Source: Marivita sp051859345
GTDB taxonomy: Bacteria > Pseudomonadota > Alphaproteobacteria > Rhodobacterales > Rhodobacteraceae
NCBI RefSeq assembly: GCF_051859345.1
Contig: NZ_JBHYFV010000003.1
Coordinates: forward strand, 172,200-236,199
Direction: 5' to 3'
Length of the DNA stretch: 64,000 nucleotides
In this document: piece by piece, positions 41,133-50,074 of the stretch
Numbering within the stretch: position 1 is the first letter of the stretch
How the letters are laid out: every line of letters starts with the position of its first letter
Position numbers and translations under genes: made by a program
The notes under the pieces: model-generated
Databases searched by the model: none
What the model saw: the letters and a program-made list of their open reading frames with translations, nothing else
Told to the model about the DNA's origin: nothing

Positions 41133-41912
41133 TCATTCCTTGCCGATGACGTCCGGTGTCTGCCATCCAAGATGCTGCCCACCATCGACACAAAGCAGTT
41201 GCCCGGTGATCGCCGGTGACTCCAGAAAGTACCCCAAAGCCGCCGTGATATCGGATGTGTTGGAACCGCGTTCCAGGATCGTGGCAGCGCGTTGCTTGGC
41301 AAAATGCGCTTCGCTCTGACGGCCTCCACGCAGGGTCGGTCCGGGTCCGATGGCGTTCACACGACACTTGGGTGCGAGGCCCTGTGCGGCCGTCTGGGTG
41401 AAGGCCCAGAGACCCATCTTGGCGATCGTGTAGGTCATGAACTCGGGCGTCAGTTTGCGCACCCGCTGGTCAATCATGTTCACCACCAGTCCAGAGGCAA
41501 TCGGCTCGTCCCGGTCATCGGTTTCCGGTTCGGGCAGTTGCGCTGCGAAATGCTGGGTCAGCACGAAGGGCGCGCGCAGATTGCTTTCCATATGCCGGTC
41601 CCAGCTGTCACGGGTCGCGGTCTCGATGTTGTCGTATTCAAAGATCGACGCGTTGTTGATCAGCACGGTCAGCGGGCCGCCCAGCCCGTCGATGGCACGC
41701 GCTGTCAGGGACTGGATCGCATCCTCGTTCAAAAGATCGGCCTGAAGCGTACAGGCCTTTTGCCCCTTGGCCCGGATCATCGCCGCAACCTCTTCGGCGG
41801 CGTCGGCAGAACTGGCAAAATGAACGGCCACGTCGTGTCCGCGCTCTGCGAGGTACAGCGCCATCGCGCGCCCCAGCCGTTTGCCAGCGCCTGTGATCAA
41901 AGCTTTGCTCAT
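41133..41912 (-). CDS. SDR-family oxidoreductase, pteridine reductase/FolM-like
   Basis: 259-residue short-chain dehydrogenase. The cofactor motif is ALITGAGKRLGRAMALYLAE; the TGxGKRLG form with arginine is typical of pteridine reductase and dihydromonapterin reductase (FolM) and indicates NADPH use. LINNASIFEYD is the NNAG-type strand, and the active-site pair is YTIAKMGLW (YxxxK). C-terminal CVDGGQHLGW is usual for SDRs. Upstream on the same strand lies the antiporter gene, 15 bases away. Substrate is inferred only. Confidence 0.85.
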   Translation of the reverse strand: MSKALITGAGKRLGRAMALYLAERGHDVAVHFASSADAAEEVAAMIRAKGQKACTLQADLLNEDAIQSLTARAIDGLGGPLTVLINNASIFEYDNIETATRDSWDRHMESNLRAPFVLTQHFAAQLPEPETDDRDEPIASGLVVNMIDQRVRKLTPEFMTYTIAKMGLWAFTQTAAQGLAPKCRVNAIGPGPTLRGGRQSEAHFAKQRAATILERGSNTSDITAALGYFLESPAITGQLLCVDGGQHLGWQTPDVIGKE

Positions 41913-41927
41913 CGGTTCGTCCTGTCG

Positions 41928-42881
41928 TTACATGATGACAAGCGCAATGTAGCCCAGATAAAGCGCCGACAAGACCACACCCCAGATGCGGGTCAGGTCT
42001 TTGGCAAGGAACACCAGCGGGAAAATCAGCAGCGACGCCCCCAGCATGACCCAAAGATCAAAGCGCAGGAATTCCGGATCGACCGGGATCGGCGCAATCA
42101 GCGACGCAACACCGATAATGGCCAGCAGGTTGAACATGTTCGATCCGATCACGTTGCCCAGCGCCACGTCCGCCTGACGGCGCAGCGCGGCCATCACGGT
42201 GGTTGCCAGTTCGGGAAGCGAGGTGCCCAGCGCAACCAGCGTCAGGCCAATCATCGTGTCGCTGACGCCGAAGATGGTGGCGATCTGGACGGAACTGTCG
42301 ACCAGAATATCCGCGCCCAGTGGCAGGCCGACAAGGCCGAGGACGAGGAAGAGAATGATCTTCCACCAAGGCATGTCCGGGTCCGCCCCTTCCGGCTCTT
42401 CTTCCTCCGGAGCCGCTTTCCCGGCGCGGCGATGCGCCAGCGCTTCGCGCATGGAGTCGCCAAGAATGATCGCGAGAACGACAAGCAGGATGATTCCGGC
42501 CAGAGGGTCGAAGATGCCGCGAAACGCCAGTGCGATGAACAGGACCGACGACCCCACCATGATCACATAGCTTTTGCGCGTGTTGCATTCGCTGGTGTGC
42601 ATCACCGCGAGCAGCGCCGGAATGCCAAGCACCAGAAGGACATTGGCGGTGTTGGACCCCACCACGTTGCCCAGCGCAATACCCGGCACATTGTCGAGCG
42701 CCGCATTGATCGAGATGAGCAGCTCGGGCGCGGAGGTGCCGAACGCCACCACCGTCAGGCTGACGATCAAGGCCGGGATGCCAATTCGCAACGACAGGTT
42801 CACCGCGCCCCTGACAAGCGCGTCTCCGGCCAAAAGAAGGATCACCAGACCGACGACCACGCTTCCCCAGATCATCAGCAT
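41928..42881 (-). CDS. calcium/sodium antiporter (CaCA family, YrbG-like)
   Basis: 317-residue ion exchanger with ten or so membrane segments in two inverted halves, each containing the alpha-repeat motif. First: VAFGTSAPELLISINAALDN then GNVVGSNTANVLLVLG. Second: VALGTSLPELATTVMAALRR then GNVIGSNMFNLLAIIG. The central cytoplasmic loop is acidic (PEEEEPEGADPD), a possible regulatory calcium site. ATG at 42881 sits one base after the stop of a small zinc-ribbon gene, with AAAGGAAAG as ribosome site, so these genes are cotranslated. Confidence 0.93.
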   Translation of the reverse strand: MLMIWGSVVVGLVILLLAGDALVRGAVNLSLRIGIPALIVSLTVVAFGTSAPELLISINAALDNVPGIALGNVVGSNTANVLLVLGIPALLAVMHTSECNTRKSYVIMVGSSVLFIALAFRGIFDPLAGIILLVVLAIILGDSMREALAHRRAGKAAPEEEEPEGADPDMPWWKIILFLVLGLVGLPLGADILVDSSVQIATIFGVSDTMIGLTLVALGTSLPELATTVMAALRRQADVALGNVIGSNMFNLLAIIGVASLIAPIPVDPEFLRFDLWVMLGASLLIFPLVFLAKDLTRIWGVVLSALYLGYIALVIM

Positions 42882-42882
42882 A

Positions 42883-43050
42883 TCAGCTTTCCTTTCCGGT
42901 GCAGGGACACGGACCTTTGCCAATGCGGTAGCGCCCGCATTTCTTGCACTTGGCACTCGACAGCCGCTTTGCGCCCGGAATGCGCAGCTTGCCGAACATG
43001 GCAAGGACACCCATGAAGATCAGGAACAGAAAAACGATCTTTGTGATCAC
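42883..43050 (-). CDS. 55-residue membrane-anchored zinc-ribbon protein
   Basis: Very small protein squeezed between the S49 peptidase and antiporter genes. The GTG at 43050 is one base after the peptidase stop and the TGA is one base before the antiporter ATG, so it belongs to the operon. Residues 4-19 form one membrane helix (KIVFLFLIFMGVLAMFG). The rest is basic and ends in a cysteine pair arrangement CKKCGRY...GPCPC like a one-loop zinc ribbon. A longer frame upstream would overlap the peptidase gene and is unlikely. Function unknown; conserved neighbourhood in Rhodobacterales is expected from memory. Confidence 0.7.
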   Translation of the reverse strand: MITKIVFLFLIFMGVLAMFGKLRIPGAKRLSSAKCKKCGRYRIGKGPCPCTGKES

Positions 43051-43051
43051 G

Positions 43052-43858
43052 TTACAGTCCGTAGCGCGCAAACTCGGCACGCTCCTCAACGGCGCTGAGC
43101 GCATCGCTTGTGACTTTCGCACCGAAACGGGTTAGGAACGGGCGTCGCAGTTCGTAGCGGCGGAATTGCACCTTGTCCCCGAACCGGTCTTTCATCGCGG
43201 GCACAAGATGTCCGATGGTGTCGGCAAGACCAACATCCACAGCGCCCTGACCGACCCAGATTTCGCCGGTGAACAGATCCGGATTGTCGGCAAGCTTGTC
43301 GCCCCGGCGGGATCTGACATAGGTGATGAAAGTGTCGTGCAACTGACCAAGAAGCCGGTTCAACCGCGCCACGTCTTCTTCGTTTTCCGGGCGGAACGGG
43401 TCGAGCATGGATTTCGACTTGCCCGCCGTATGAACGCGCCGTTCGATTCCTTGACGTTGCAGGAAAACATGCGCGCCGAACCCGGCGGAAACCACACCGA
43501 TGGACCCGAGGATCGAACTTTGGTCGGCATAGATTTCATCCGCCGCGCTGGCGATCCAATAGCCCCCGGACGCCGCGACGTCTTCGACGAAGGCGTAGAC
43601 CGGAACTTCGGTTTCTTCGGAAAGCCTTCGGATACGCGCCCCGATCATCGAACTTTGCACGGGCGATCCGCCCGGCGAATTGATCTCAAGCGCGACTGCA
43701 TCCGGCTTTCCCTTGCGAAAGGCCTTTTCCAGAATGGTGCGCAAACTGGCATCGCTGAGGGTGCCACGGCTGCCTGCCGCAATGGTGCCCTGCATCCGCA
43801 CAACCGAGACCGTGGGGCCGGATTTAACAAAAGGGATAAATCGCTTCATGAAGGCCAT
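43052..43858 (-). CDS. S49 family signal-peptide peptidase-like protein (SppA/SohB)
   Basis: Membrane-associated serine protease, 268 residues from the ATG at 43858. The catalytic serine is in FVEDVAASGGYWIASAADEI (ASGGY motif) and the lysine in ERRVHTAGKSKSMLDPF. ALEINSPGGSPVQS is the other hallmark loop. One hydrophobic stretch occurs near the N terminus. Length matches SohB-like single-domain members rather than the double-length SppA. It heads the minus-strand run peptidase, small zinc-ribbon, antiporter, SDR. Confidence 0.93.
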   Translation of the reverse strand: MAFMKRFIPFVKSGPTVSVVRMQGTIAAGSRGTLSDASLRTILEKAFRKGKPDAVALEINSPGGSPVQSSMIGARIRRLSEETEVPVYAFVEDVAASGGYWIASAADEIYADQSSILGSIGVVSAGFGAHVFLQRQGIERRVHTAGKSKSMLDPFRPENEEDVARLNRLLGQLHDTFITYVRSRRGDKLADNPDLFTGEIWVGQGAVDVGLADTIGHLVPAMKDRFGDKVQFRRYELRRPFLTRFGAKVTSDALSAVEERAEFARYGL

Positions 43859-44142
43859 GTAGATTGGCGCGGATGGGCATACAAGGTATGGGCCGAAAAA
43901 GGAGGCCTGTGTGGACTGCGCGCCTCTGCCCGGGAAGGGTGCGGATCCTGACCTATTGTTTCGCGCGCTAAACATTGGGGCCGGAGCGGACCTATTAAGC
44001 TTTCATCCAGACCTTACCGTCGATGCCAACTCGGCCACAGTCCGCCTCGCCAAAGCACCAGAGCGGATCGGGGACTATGATCCTGGTCAAAGTCTGCCGT
44101 CCGGGGCCGTGTTACGTTTGGCGGGAAGCAAGGAGGACTCCG

Positions 44143-44520
44143 ATGGAAGACTTGATCAAACTTGGAAAGGACTTTGTCCAGGCGATGCGGGATCGCCGCG
44201 GCATCGCGCATGTCACCGACGTCTACACCGAAAACGCAGAGTCGGTTGAGGCGGTTAATCCGCCCGGTCGCGATGTGCGGATCGCCAAGGGTCGCGGTGC
44301 AATCCAGACCAAACGCGAGGTTTGGGCAGAGGCGCACGAGATCCACAAGCTTGACGCGGACGGGCCCTATGTCCATCCGCCAAACCGTTTCGCCGTGCGG
44401 TACGAAGTCGAGGTGACGCAGAAAGAGACCGGTCGCCAGATGACCCTGCGCGAGATCGCGATCTACACGGTCGAAGAGGGCAGGATCGTCCGCGAAGAAT
44501 TCTTCATGATGCCGAAATAG
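44143..44520 (+). CDS. SnoaL-like (NTF2 fold) protein
   Basis: 125 residues, ATG at 44143 with AGGAGG six bases upstream. The polypeptide has the alpha-plus-beta NTF2 pattern: an initial helix (KLGKDFVQAMRDRRGIAHV), DVYTENAESVEAV, then strands FAVRYEVEVTQKETGR, MTLREIAIYTVEEGRIVREE. This is the SnoaL-like class, whose members range from cyclases to binding proteins without catalysis. No specific role is visible. Confidence 0.75.
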   Translation: MEDLIKLGKDFVQAMRDRRGIAHVTDVYTENAESVEAVNPPGRDVRIAKGRGAIQTKREVWAEAHEIHKLDADGPYVHPPNRFAVRYEVEVTQKETGRQMTLREIAIYTVEEGRIVREEFFMMPK

Positions 44521-44578
44521 CCAATGCAGAGGCAGAGCCGGATGCCTTGAACACCTGAACATCTCGGGGGACTTGCAA

Positions 44579-45265
44579 ATGTGTTTTTCCGCGACAGCAA
44601 GCTTTGCTGCGGGCGCTGTGTTGATGCCCGTTGCAGCCTATACAATCAGCACGGCCCTGAAGATGGACAAACGGTATCTGGGGTTCGCGGTCTTCCCGCT
44701 TTTCTTCGGTCTCCAGCAATTTCTGGAAGGCGGCATCTGGATCGGTCTCGACCAACCAGAGACGGCGCGATTGCATCTCTACGCCTTGGGGTTCTTGTTT
44801 TTTGCCTATTTCCTCTGGCCTTTCCTGGTGCCGTTTGCCGCGTATCTGATTGAGCCTCGCGAAGACCGAAGACGGGTTTTTCTGGGCCTGAGTGTTTTCG
44901 GGCTCCTGCTTGGACTGTCGCTTTTCGCGCCCTTGCTGTTCAACCCTGACTGGATTCCGCTTAGAATCGTGAACCATTCCATCGACTACAATTCCCGGCT
45001 GATCTGGGAGGGCATCCTGCCCTACGCCGTCATCCGGGTTGTCTATGCCGGCATCGTGTGTGTGCCTTTGCTGCTGTCATCAGAAAAGCATATCCGGATC
45101 TTCGGCGTGATCATCACGCTGTCGGTGATCGCCGGTTTTGTCTTTGCGCATTATGCCTTCACGTCGGTCTGGTGCTTCATGGCGGCAATCGTCTCTACCT
45201 ACCTTCTGTTCGCGTTGCGCAGCCTTGGCAGGCGGCGCTTGCAGGTCAGAGGTCACCCTGTCTGA
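44579..45265 (+). CDS. DUF6629 family integral membrane protein
   Basis: 228 residues with seven or so membrane segments. The start MCFSATASFAAGAVLMPVAA followed by LGFAVFPLFFGLQQFLEGGIW is characteristic of DUF6629 proteins, whose role is unknown. I use the ATG at 44579 because the family begins with MCFSA; a TTG two codons earlier is possible. It follows the SnoaL-like gene by 58 bases and ends 22 bases before the convergent priA. Confidence 0.82.
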   Translation: MCFSATASFAAGAVLMPVAAYTISTALKMDKRYLGFAVFPLFFGLQQFLEGGIWIGLDQPETARLHLYALGFLFFAYFLWPFLVPFAAYLIEPREDRRRVFLGLSVFGLLLGLSLFAPLLFNPDWIPLRIVNHSIDYNSRLIWEGILPYAVIRVVYAGIVCVPLLLSSEKHIRIFGVIITLSVIAGFVFAHYAFTSVWCFMAAIVSTYLLFALRSLGRRRLQVRGHPV

Positions 45266-45287
45266 GCGCCCGATGAGGGAACGCGGG

Positions 45288-47486
45288 TCAGTAGAAACTC
45301 TGCGGGTCTATGTCGATCGCCATGCGCAATTCGCCCCTGAGTTTGAACGGAGCGACCCATTCCGCAAGGGCGGGTTGCAGCGCCGTGCCCTTGGGGGCTT
45401 TGACAAGTAGCCTGACACGGTGCCGACCGCGCACGCGGGCAATGGGGGCCGGGGCCGGGCCGAACACTTGCGCACCCACGCGACGCAGCGGGCCGTCATT
45501 GCGGGCCAGCGCGTTGCCAAGGTCGAACACCTCTTGCACATCGGTGGAGGACAGGATGATCCCCGCAAGCCTTCCGTAAGGCGGCACACCAGCGGCGCGG
45601 CGTTCGCCGGCCTCGGCAGCCCAAAAATCCTGTTCGTCGCCGGACAGGATCGCGCGGATCACCGGGTGTTCGGGCTGGTAGGTCTGCATCAAGGCCTGAC
45701 CGGGTTTGTCGGCGCGGCCCGCCCGACCCGCGACCTGCCGCATCAATTGAAACGTGCGTTCCGCCGCGCGCAGGTCCGACCCTTGCAGGCCAAGGTCGGC
45801 GTCGATCACACCGACCAGCGTCAGGAGCGGGAAGTTGTGGCCCTTGGCGACCAGTTGCGTCCCGATGATGAGGTCGGCACCGCCGCTGGCGATGGTCTCG
45901 ATCTCGGCCTTGATCGCGCGGGCAGAACCGAACATGTCCGACGACAGCACGGCAAGCCGGGCATCGGGGAACAGGCTTTGCGCCTCTTCGGCCAGACGTT
46001 CGACACCGGGTCCGACTGCGGCCAGCTTGTCTTCGGCCTCGCAATGCGGGCAGACATTCGGGAGCGGTTTGGTTTCGCCGCACTGGTGGCAGACAAGGCG
46101 CTTGAGGAACCGGTGTTCGACCATCCGCGCATCGCAGTGATCGCAGCCGATCTGGTGCCCGCAGGCGCGGCAGATGGTGACCGGCGCATAGCCCCGGCGG
46201 TTGATGAACAAGAGCGCCTGTTCGCTGTTGTCGAGCCGCTTTTGCACGGCGCGACGCAGGGTTGGGCTGATCCAACTTGATCCGGGCAGATCTTCGGTCC
46301 GCATGTCGATGGCGCGCATGTCCGGCATGACGGCCGCCCCAAAGCGCGAGGTGAGTTCGATCTTGGTATACTTGCCCGCATCGGCATTGGCCCAGGACTC
46401 CAGACTGGGTGTGGCGGAGGCGAGGATCACCTGTGCACCACAGATCGACGCGCGCAGAACAGCCATGTCGCGGGCGTTGTAGAGCACGCCGTCTTCCTGT
46501 TTGTACGAGGTGTCGTGTTCTTCATCGACCACGATCAGGCCCAGATCGCGGAACGGCAGAAACAGCGAGGACCGCGCGCCGACAACCAGTTGCGCACCGC
46601 CTTGGGCCACCATCTTCCAGACGCGGCGACGGTCTGTGATGGTGACGCCGGAATGCCATTCGGCAGGTTTCGCACCGAAGCGGGCATCGACGCGGGTGAG
46701 GAATTCGGCGGTCAGCGCGATTTCCGGCAAGAGGACCAACGCCTGACGGCCTTGGGACAGGCATTCGGCCACGGCTTCGAGGTAGACCTCGGTTTTGCCC
46801 GATCCGGTGACACCCTTGAGCAGCGTTGTCCCGTAACTGCGTGTGGCGACTGCATCACGCAAGGTGGACGAAGCGGTTGTCTGGTCTTCGGTCAGGTCTT
46901 TTCCCGCATAGGTCGGATCGAGTGTCGGGAAAGGCGTGTCGCGCGGGCTGTCTTCCTCGCGTACCGCGCCCAGCTTGGCGAGGCCCTTGACGACAGATGT
47001 GGTCACACCCGCCGCCTCGGCCAGTTCCTTGAGGGTCAGGGACAGCCCGCCCATGTCGCGCAGTACGTCGAGCACGCGCGTCCGGGCGTCGGTCATGCGG
47101 TCGGGGGTGCTGTCGCCCAGCCGGTAGATCTTGCGCATCGACGGTGGATCGCCCAGCCCCGGCGCGCGCGTGGCCAGCCGCAGCATCGCGGGCATGGGTG
47201 TCAGTGTATAGTCGCCCGCACGGGTGAGAAACGCCATCAGTTCGTCCCGCATCGGCGCTGCGTCAAGCACGCGGATCACGGACCGCACCTTGGACAGGTC
47301 GTAGTCGCCTTTCCCAGCCCCCCAGACCACGCCCAAGACCTTGCGCGGGCCCAGAGGCACCTCGACAAAGGCACCCAGATGGCAGCCGCCTTCGGGCGCG
47401 CGGTAATCCAGCACCCGGTCCAATGGCTGGGTGGTCAACACGCCGATCAGCGCGCCCTCGTCGAAATAGCTGGATGTTAGCGCCAT
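45288..47486 (-). CDS. priA: primosomal protein N' (replication restart helicase)
   Basis: 3'-5' DNA helicase that restarts stalled replication forks. It begins at the ATG at 47486 (MALTSSYFDEGALIGVLTTQ), giving 732 residues, the usual size. The open frame goes on upstream but only antisense to tal. Motifs: N-terminal 3'BD-like domain, Walker A GVTGSGKTEVYLE, DEEH box IVVDEEHDTSYKQEDG, the zinc-binding insert CRACGHQIGCDHCD and VCPHC, and helicase C motifs GTQLVAKGHNFPLL and QVAGRAGRADK. Divergent from tal with 78 bases between starts. Confidence 0.97.
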   Translation of the reverse strand: MALTSSYFDEGALIGVLTTQPLDRVLDYRAPEGGCHLGAFVEVPLGPRKVLGVVWGAGKGDYDLSKVRSVIRVLDAAPMRDELMAFLTRAGDYTLTPMPAMLRLATRAPGLGDPPSMRKIYRLGDSTPDRMTDARTRVLDVLRDMGGLSLTLKELAEAAGVTTSVVKGLAKLGAVREEDSPRDTPFPTLDPTYAGKDLTEDQTTASSTLRDAVATRSYGTTLLKGVTGSGKTEVYLEAVAECLSQGRQALVLLPEIALTAEFLTRVDARFGAKPAEWHSGVTITDRRRVWKMVAQGGAQLVVGARSSLFLPFRDLGLIVVDEEHDTSYKQEDGVLYNARDMAVLRASICGAQVILASATPSLESWANADAGKYTKIELTSRFGAAVMPDMRAIDMRTEDLPGSSWISPTLRRAVQKRLDNSEQALLFINRRGYAPVTICRACGHQIGCDHCDARMVEHRFLKRLVCHQCGETKPLPNVCPHCEAEDKLAAVGPGVERLAEEAQSLFPDARLAVLSSDMFGSARAIKAEIETIASGGADLIIGTQLVAKGHNFPLLTLVGVIDADLGLQGSDLRAAERTFQLMRQVAGRAGRADKPGQALMQTYQPEHPVIRAILSGDEQDFWAAEAGERRAAGVPPYGRLAGIILSSTDVQEVFDLGNALARNDGPLRRVGAQVFGPAPAPIARVRGRHRVRLLVKAPKGTALQPALAEWVAPFKLRGELRMAIDIDPQSFY

Positions 47487-47564
47487 CAGTTCGGGGTTTC
47501 CGTCGTCATTGCCATGGGGTAAAGCCAGCGGTAGGAAAGGCCAACCCATCGGAGGACGCAGCCC

Positions 47565-48218
47565 ATGAAATTCTTTGTCGATACCGCAGAAATTGATGCC
47601 ATTGCCGAACTGAACGATCTGGGGATGGTGGATGGTGTGACCACGAACCCATCGCTGATCAAGAAATCTGGTCGCGACATTTTCGAAGTCACGAGAGAAA
47701 TCTGTGACATGGTCGAGGGTCCGGTGTCTGCCGAAGTGGTGGCACTCAAGGCCGAGGACATGATCGCGGAAGGCCGCAAACTGGCCGAGATCGCGGAAAA
47801 TATCGCGGTCAAGGTGCCGCTGACCTGGGACGGTCTGAAGGCGTGCAAGGTGCTCACGGACGAAGGCAAGATGGTCAACGTGACGCTGTGTTTTTCGGCC
47901 AATCAGGCGCTGCTCGCGGCCAAGGCGGGGGCGACGTTTATCTCTCCGTTTATCGGGCGGCTGGACGATCTGAATATGGACGGCCTGGACCTGATCGCGG
48001 ATATTCGCGAGATTTATGACAATTACGGGTTCGAGACCAACATCCTTGCCGCGTCGATTCGGACGGCCAATCACATGAGCGATTGCGCCAAGATCGGTGC
48101 GGATGTGGCCACTGCGCCTCCGGGTGTGATCAAGGCGATGGCGAACCATATCCTGACAGACAAGGGGCTGGACCAGTTCGTCAAGGACGCCGCAGCCGCG
48201 AATATCAAGATCCTCTGA
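47565..48218 (+). CDS. tal: transaldolase / fructose-6-phosphate aldolase family
   Basis: Small-form transaldolase (217 residues) of the pentose phosphate pathway. MKFFVDTAEIDAIAELNDLG, TTNPSLIKKSG, the Schiff-base lysine in IAVKVPLTWDGL and LCFSANQALLAAKAGATFIS are all present. Fructose-6-phosphate aldolase has the same fold; the small transaldolases of alphaproteobacteria are usually Tal. GGAGGAC lies before the ATG. Confidence 0.96.
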   Translation: MKFFVDTAEIDAIAELNDLGMVDGVTTNPSLIKKSGRDIFEVTREICDMVEGPVSAEVVALKAEDMIAEGRKLAEIAENIAVKVPLTWDGLKACKVLTDEGKMVNVTLCFSANQALLAAKAGATFISPFIGRLDDLNMDGLDLIADIREIYDNYGFETNILAASIRTANHMSDCAKIGADVATAPPGVIKAMANHILTDKGLDQFVKDAAAANIKIL

Positions 48219-48361
48219 TCTGGGTTGGGGCAACGCTCTTTGAAGTTTGTTCCTGCCAGACGGCCACAGTTTTCCCGGATGCCCGCATTTGATCGAAAAA
48301 ACGCGGGCATCTTGCCGGTACTCCTGATAGTGTCCGACAAAATACAAAACACGAGGATGGC

Positions 48362-49066
48362 ATGAGCAGCCCCCGTATTGATGACGAGTTGCGCGAAACC
48401 ATCATGACGCGCCCCGATGTGATTCTCGAGGATCAGGACGTGATGCGCGCCCTTATCGCCGCCAATGAGCGCGCGATGGGAGGCAATATCGTGGACCTGC
48501 GTGGCATCGCCATGGACCGGCTCGAGGCGCGTCTGGACCGGTTGGAAGACACACATCGGTCGGTGATTGCCGCCGCTTACGAAAATCTTGCCGGCACCAA
48601 TCAGGTACATCGCGCCATCCTGCGGATGCTGGATCCCGTGGAATTCGAATCCTTCCTGCGCGATCTGGGTGGAGACGTGGCCGAGATCCTGCGGGTCGAT
48701 GTGATCCGGCTGGTGCTGGAATCCGTGCAGAATGACGAAGATCCGGCAATCAAGCGGCTTGGGTCGGTTTTGTCCGTGGCCGCACCGGGGTTCATTGAGA
48801 ACTACCTGAGTTCCGGGCGCTCTGCGACGCAGCGGCAGGTGACGCTGCGCCAGATCGAGACAGGCAAGCGCGACATCTACGGCGACAAGGCGGACTGGAT
48901 CCGCTCCGAAGCCTGTCTGAAGCTGGATTTCGGACCCGGTCGGTTGCCGGGGTTGCTGGTGATGGGCGCGGAAGATCCACACCAGTTCACACCACAGCAG
49001 GGCACGGACCTTTTGACCTTTTTCACCGGTGTGTTCGAGCGTCAGATGCGGCGCTGGCTGTCGTGA
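48362..49066 (+). CDS. DUF484 family protein
   Basis: 234 residues. GAF-like DUF484 domain: PDVILEDQDVMRALIAANER at the start (the family's usual L-x-D-x-x-L pattern), a coiled-coil RLEARLDRLEDTHRSVIAAA and the C-terminal GAF-type strands GLLVMGAEDPHQFTPQQGTDLL. Function unknown, but the gene stands immediately before xerC in very many proteobacteria; here it overlaps xerC by 4 bases (GTGA), so the two are cotranslated. Confidence 0.9.
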   Translation: MSSPRIDDELRETIMTRPDVILEDQDVMRALIAANERAMGGNIVDLRGIAMDRLEARLDRLEDTHRSVIAAAYENLAGTNQVHRAILRMLDPVEFESFLRDLGGDVAEILRVDVIRLVLESVQNDEDPAIKRLGSVLSVAAPGFIENYLSSGRSATQRQVTLRQIETGKRDIYGDKADWIRSEACLKLDFGPGRLPGLLVMGAEDPHQFTPQQGTDLLTFFTGVFERQMRRWLS

Positions 49067-49989
49067 CGCTGATGCTCTCTCCGGCGGCGCGGGACGCGTT
49101 GGAGGGATGGCTGGCGTCAAGCCGCGCGTTGAATGGCACGGCTGAAAACACGTTGACCGCCTACCGGGGCGATGTGGTTGATTTCATTGCATTCCTGACG
49201 GGCTACAAAGGCGCGGCGCAGGGACTTGCTCCGTTGGCGCGGATCACGGTGCCGGACATGCGGGCCTGGATGGCGCATACGCGATCTGCCGGGTCCGGTG
49301 CGCGGTCGCTGGCGCGCAAGCTGTCGGCGGTCAAGTCGTTCTATCGCTGGCTGGCCGAGCGTGAGGGATTTGAACCGACAGCGGTTCTGTCGACGCGCGC
49401 CCCCAAATTTCAGAAGAAACTGCCCCGTCCGCTGAGCGAGGATGCCGCGCGCGAGATGATCGACACGGTAGGTCTGCAATCGCAAAAAGGGTGGGTCGGC
49501 GCACGGGACATGGCGGTTGTGACGCTGCTTTACGGGTGCGGTTTGCGGATTTCCGAGGCGCTTGGGCTGATGGGGCGCGACCTTCCTTTGGGTGAATCGA
49601 TGCGGATCATCGGCAAGGGTGGCAAGGAACGGGTGGTGCCGGTTCTGCCCGTCGCGCGGCACGCTTTGGAAACCTATGTGCGGCTGTGCCCGTTCGAGAT
49701 GGAACCGGATGCCCCGGTGTTCCGGGGTGTGCGGGGCGGTGGCCTCAACGCGCGCAACGTGCAGAAGGTGACGGAACAGGCGCGGATGCAGTTGGGCCTG
49801 CCTGCAACAGCAACGCCGCATGCGATGCGGCACAGCTTTGCCACACATCTTCTGGCAGCTGGCGGCGATCTGCGGGCGATTCAGGAATTGCTGGGACACG
49901 CGTCCTTGTCGACGACACAGGCCTATACGTCGGTGGACACGGTCCACCTGATGAAGGTTTACGAGGCGTCGCATCCCAAGGCGGGGTGA
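49063..49989 (+). CDS. xerC: tyrosine recombinase XerC
   Basis: Site-specific recombinase that, with XerD, resolves chromosome dimers at dif. The N-terminal SAM-like core-binding domain spans residues 10-100. Catalytic residues: Arg in LYGCGLRISEALGL, Lys in GKGGKERVVPVL, HxxR in TPHAMRHSFATHLLAAGG, His in LLGHASLSTTQ and Tyr in QAYTSVDTVHL. Length 308 is normal. GTG start overlaps the DUF484 stop. Housekeeping Xer is favoured over a mobile-element integrase because of the DUF484 neighbour. Confidence 0.95.
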   Translation: MTLMLSPAARDALEGWLASSRALNGTAENTLTAYRGDVVDFIAFLTGYKGAAQGLAPLARITVPDMRAWMAHTRSAGSGARSLARKLSAVKSFYRWLAEREGFEPTAVLSTRAPKFQKKLPRPLSEDAAREMIDTVGLQSQKGWVGARDMAVVTLLYGCGLRISEALGLMGRDLPLGESMRIIGKGGKERVVPVLPVARHALETYVRLCPFEMEPDAPVFRGVRGGGLNARNVQKVTEQARMQLGLPATATPHAMRHSFATHLLAAGGDLRAIQELLGHASLSTTQAYTSVDTVHLMKVYEASHPKAG

Positions 49990-50074
49990 TTGTGACGGTT
50001 ACAATAATTCGCGGGATTTTCCGAAGCGGCCGTGCAAGGTCTGCGGCATCGCATTGATCATTTGAGTTTTTGCC

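Noticed and set aside
47487..48347. Upstream extension of priA (open frame to 48347 on the minus strand)
   Set aside because: It runs antisense through tal and contains no PriA-like sequence; PriA proteins start at the equivalent of 47486.
49063..49989. XerC-like recombinase as integrase of a genomic island
   Set aside because: It is cotranslated with DUF484, the standard housekeeping xerC context, and no island features flank it.
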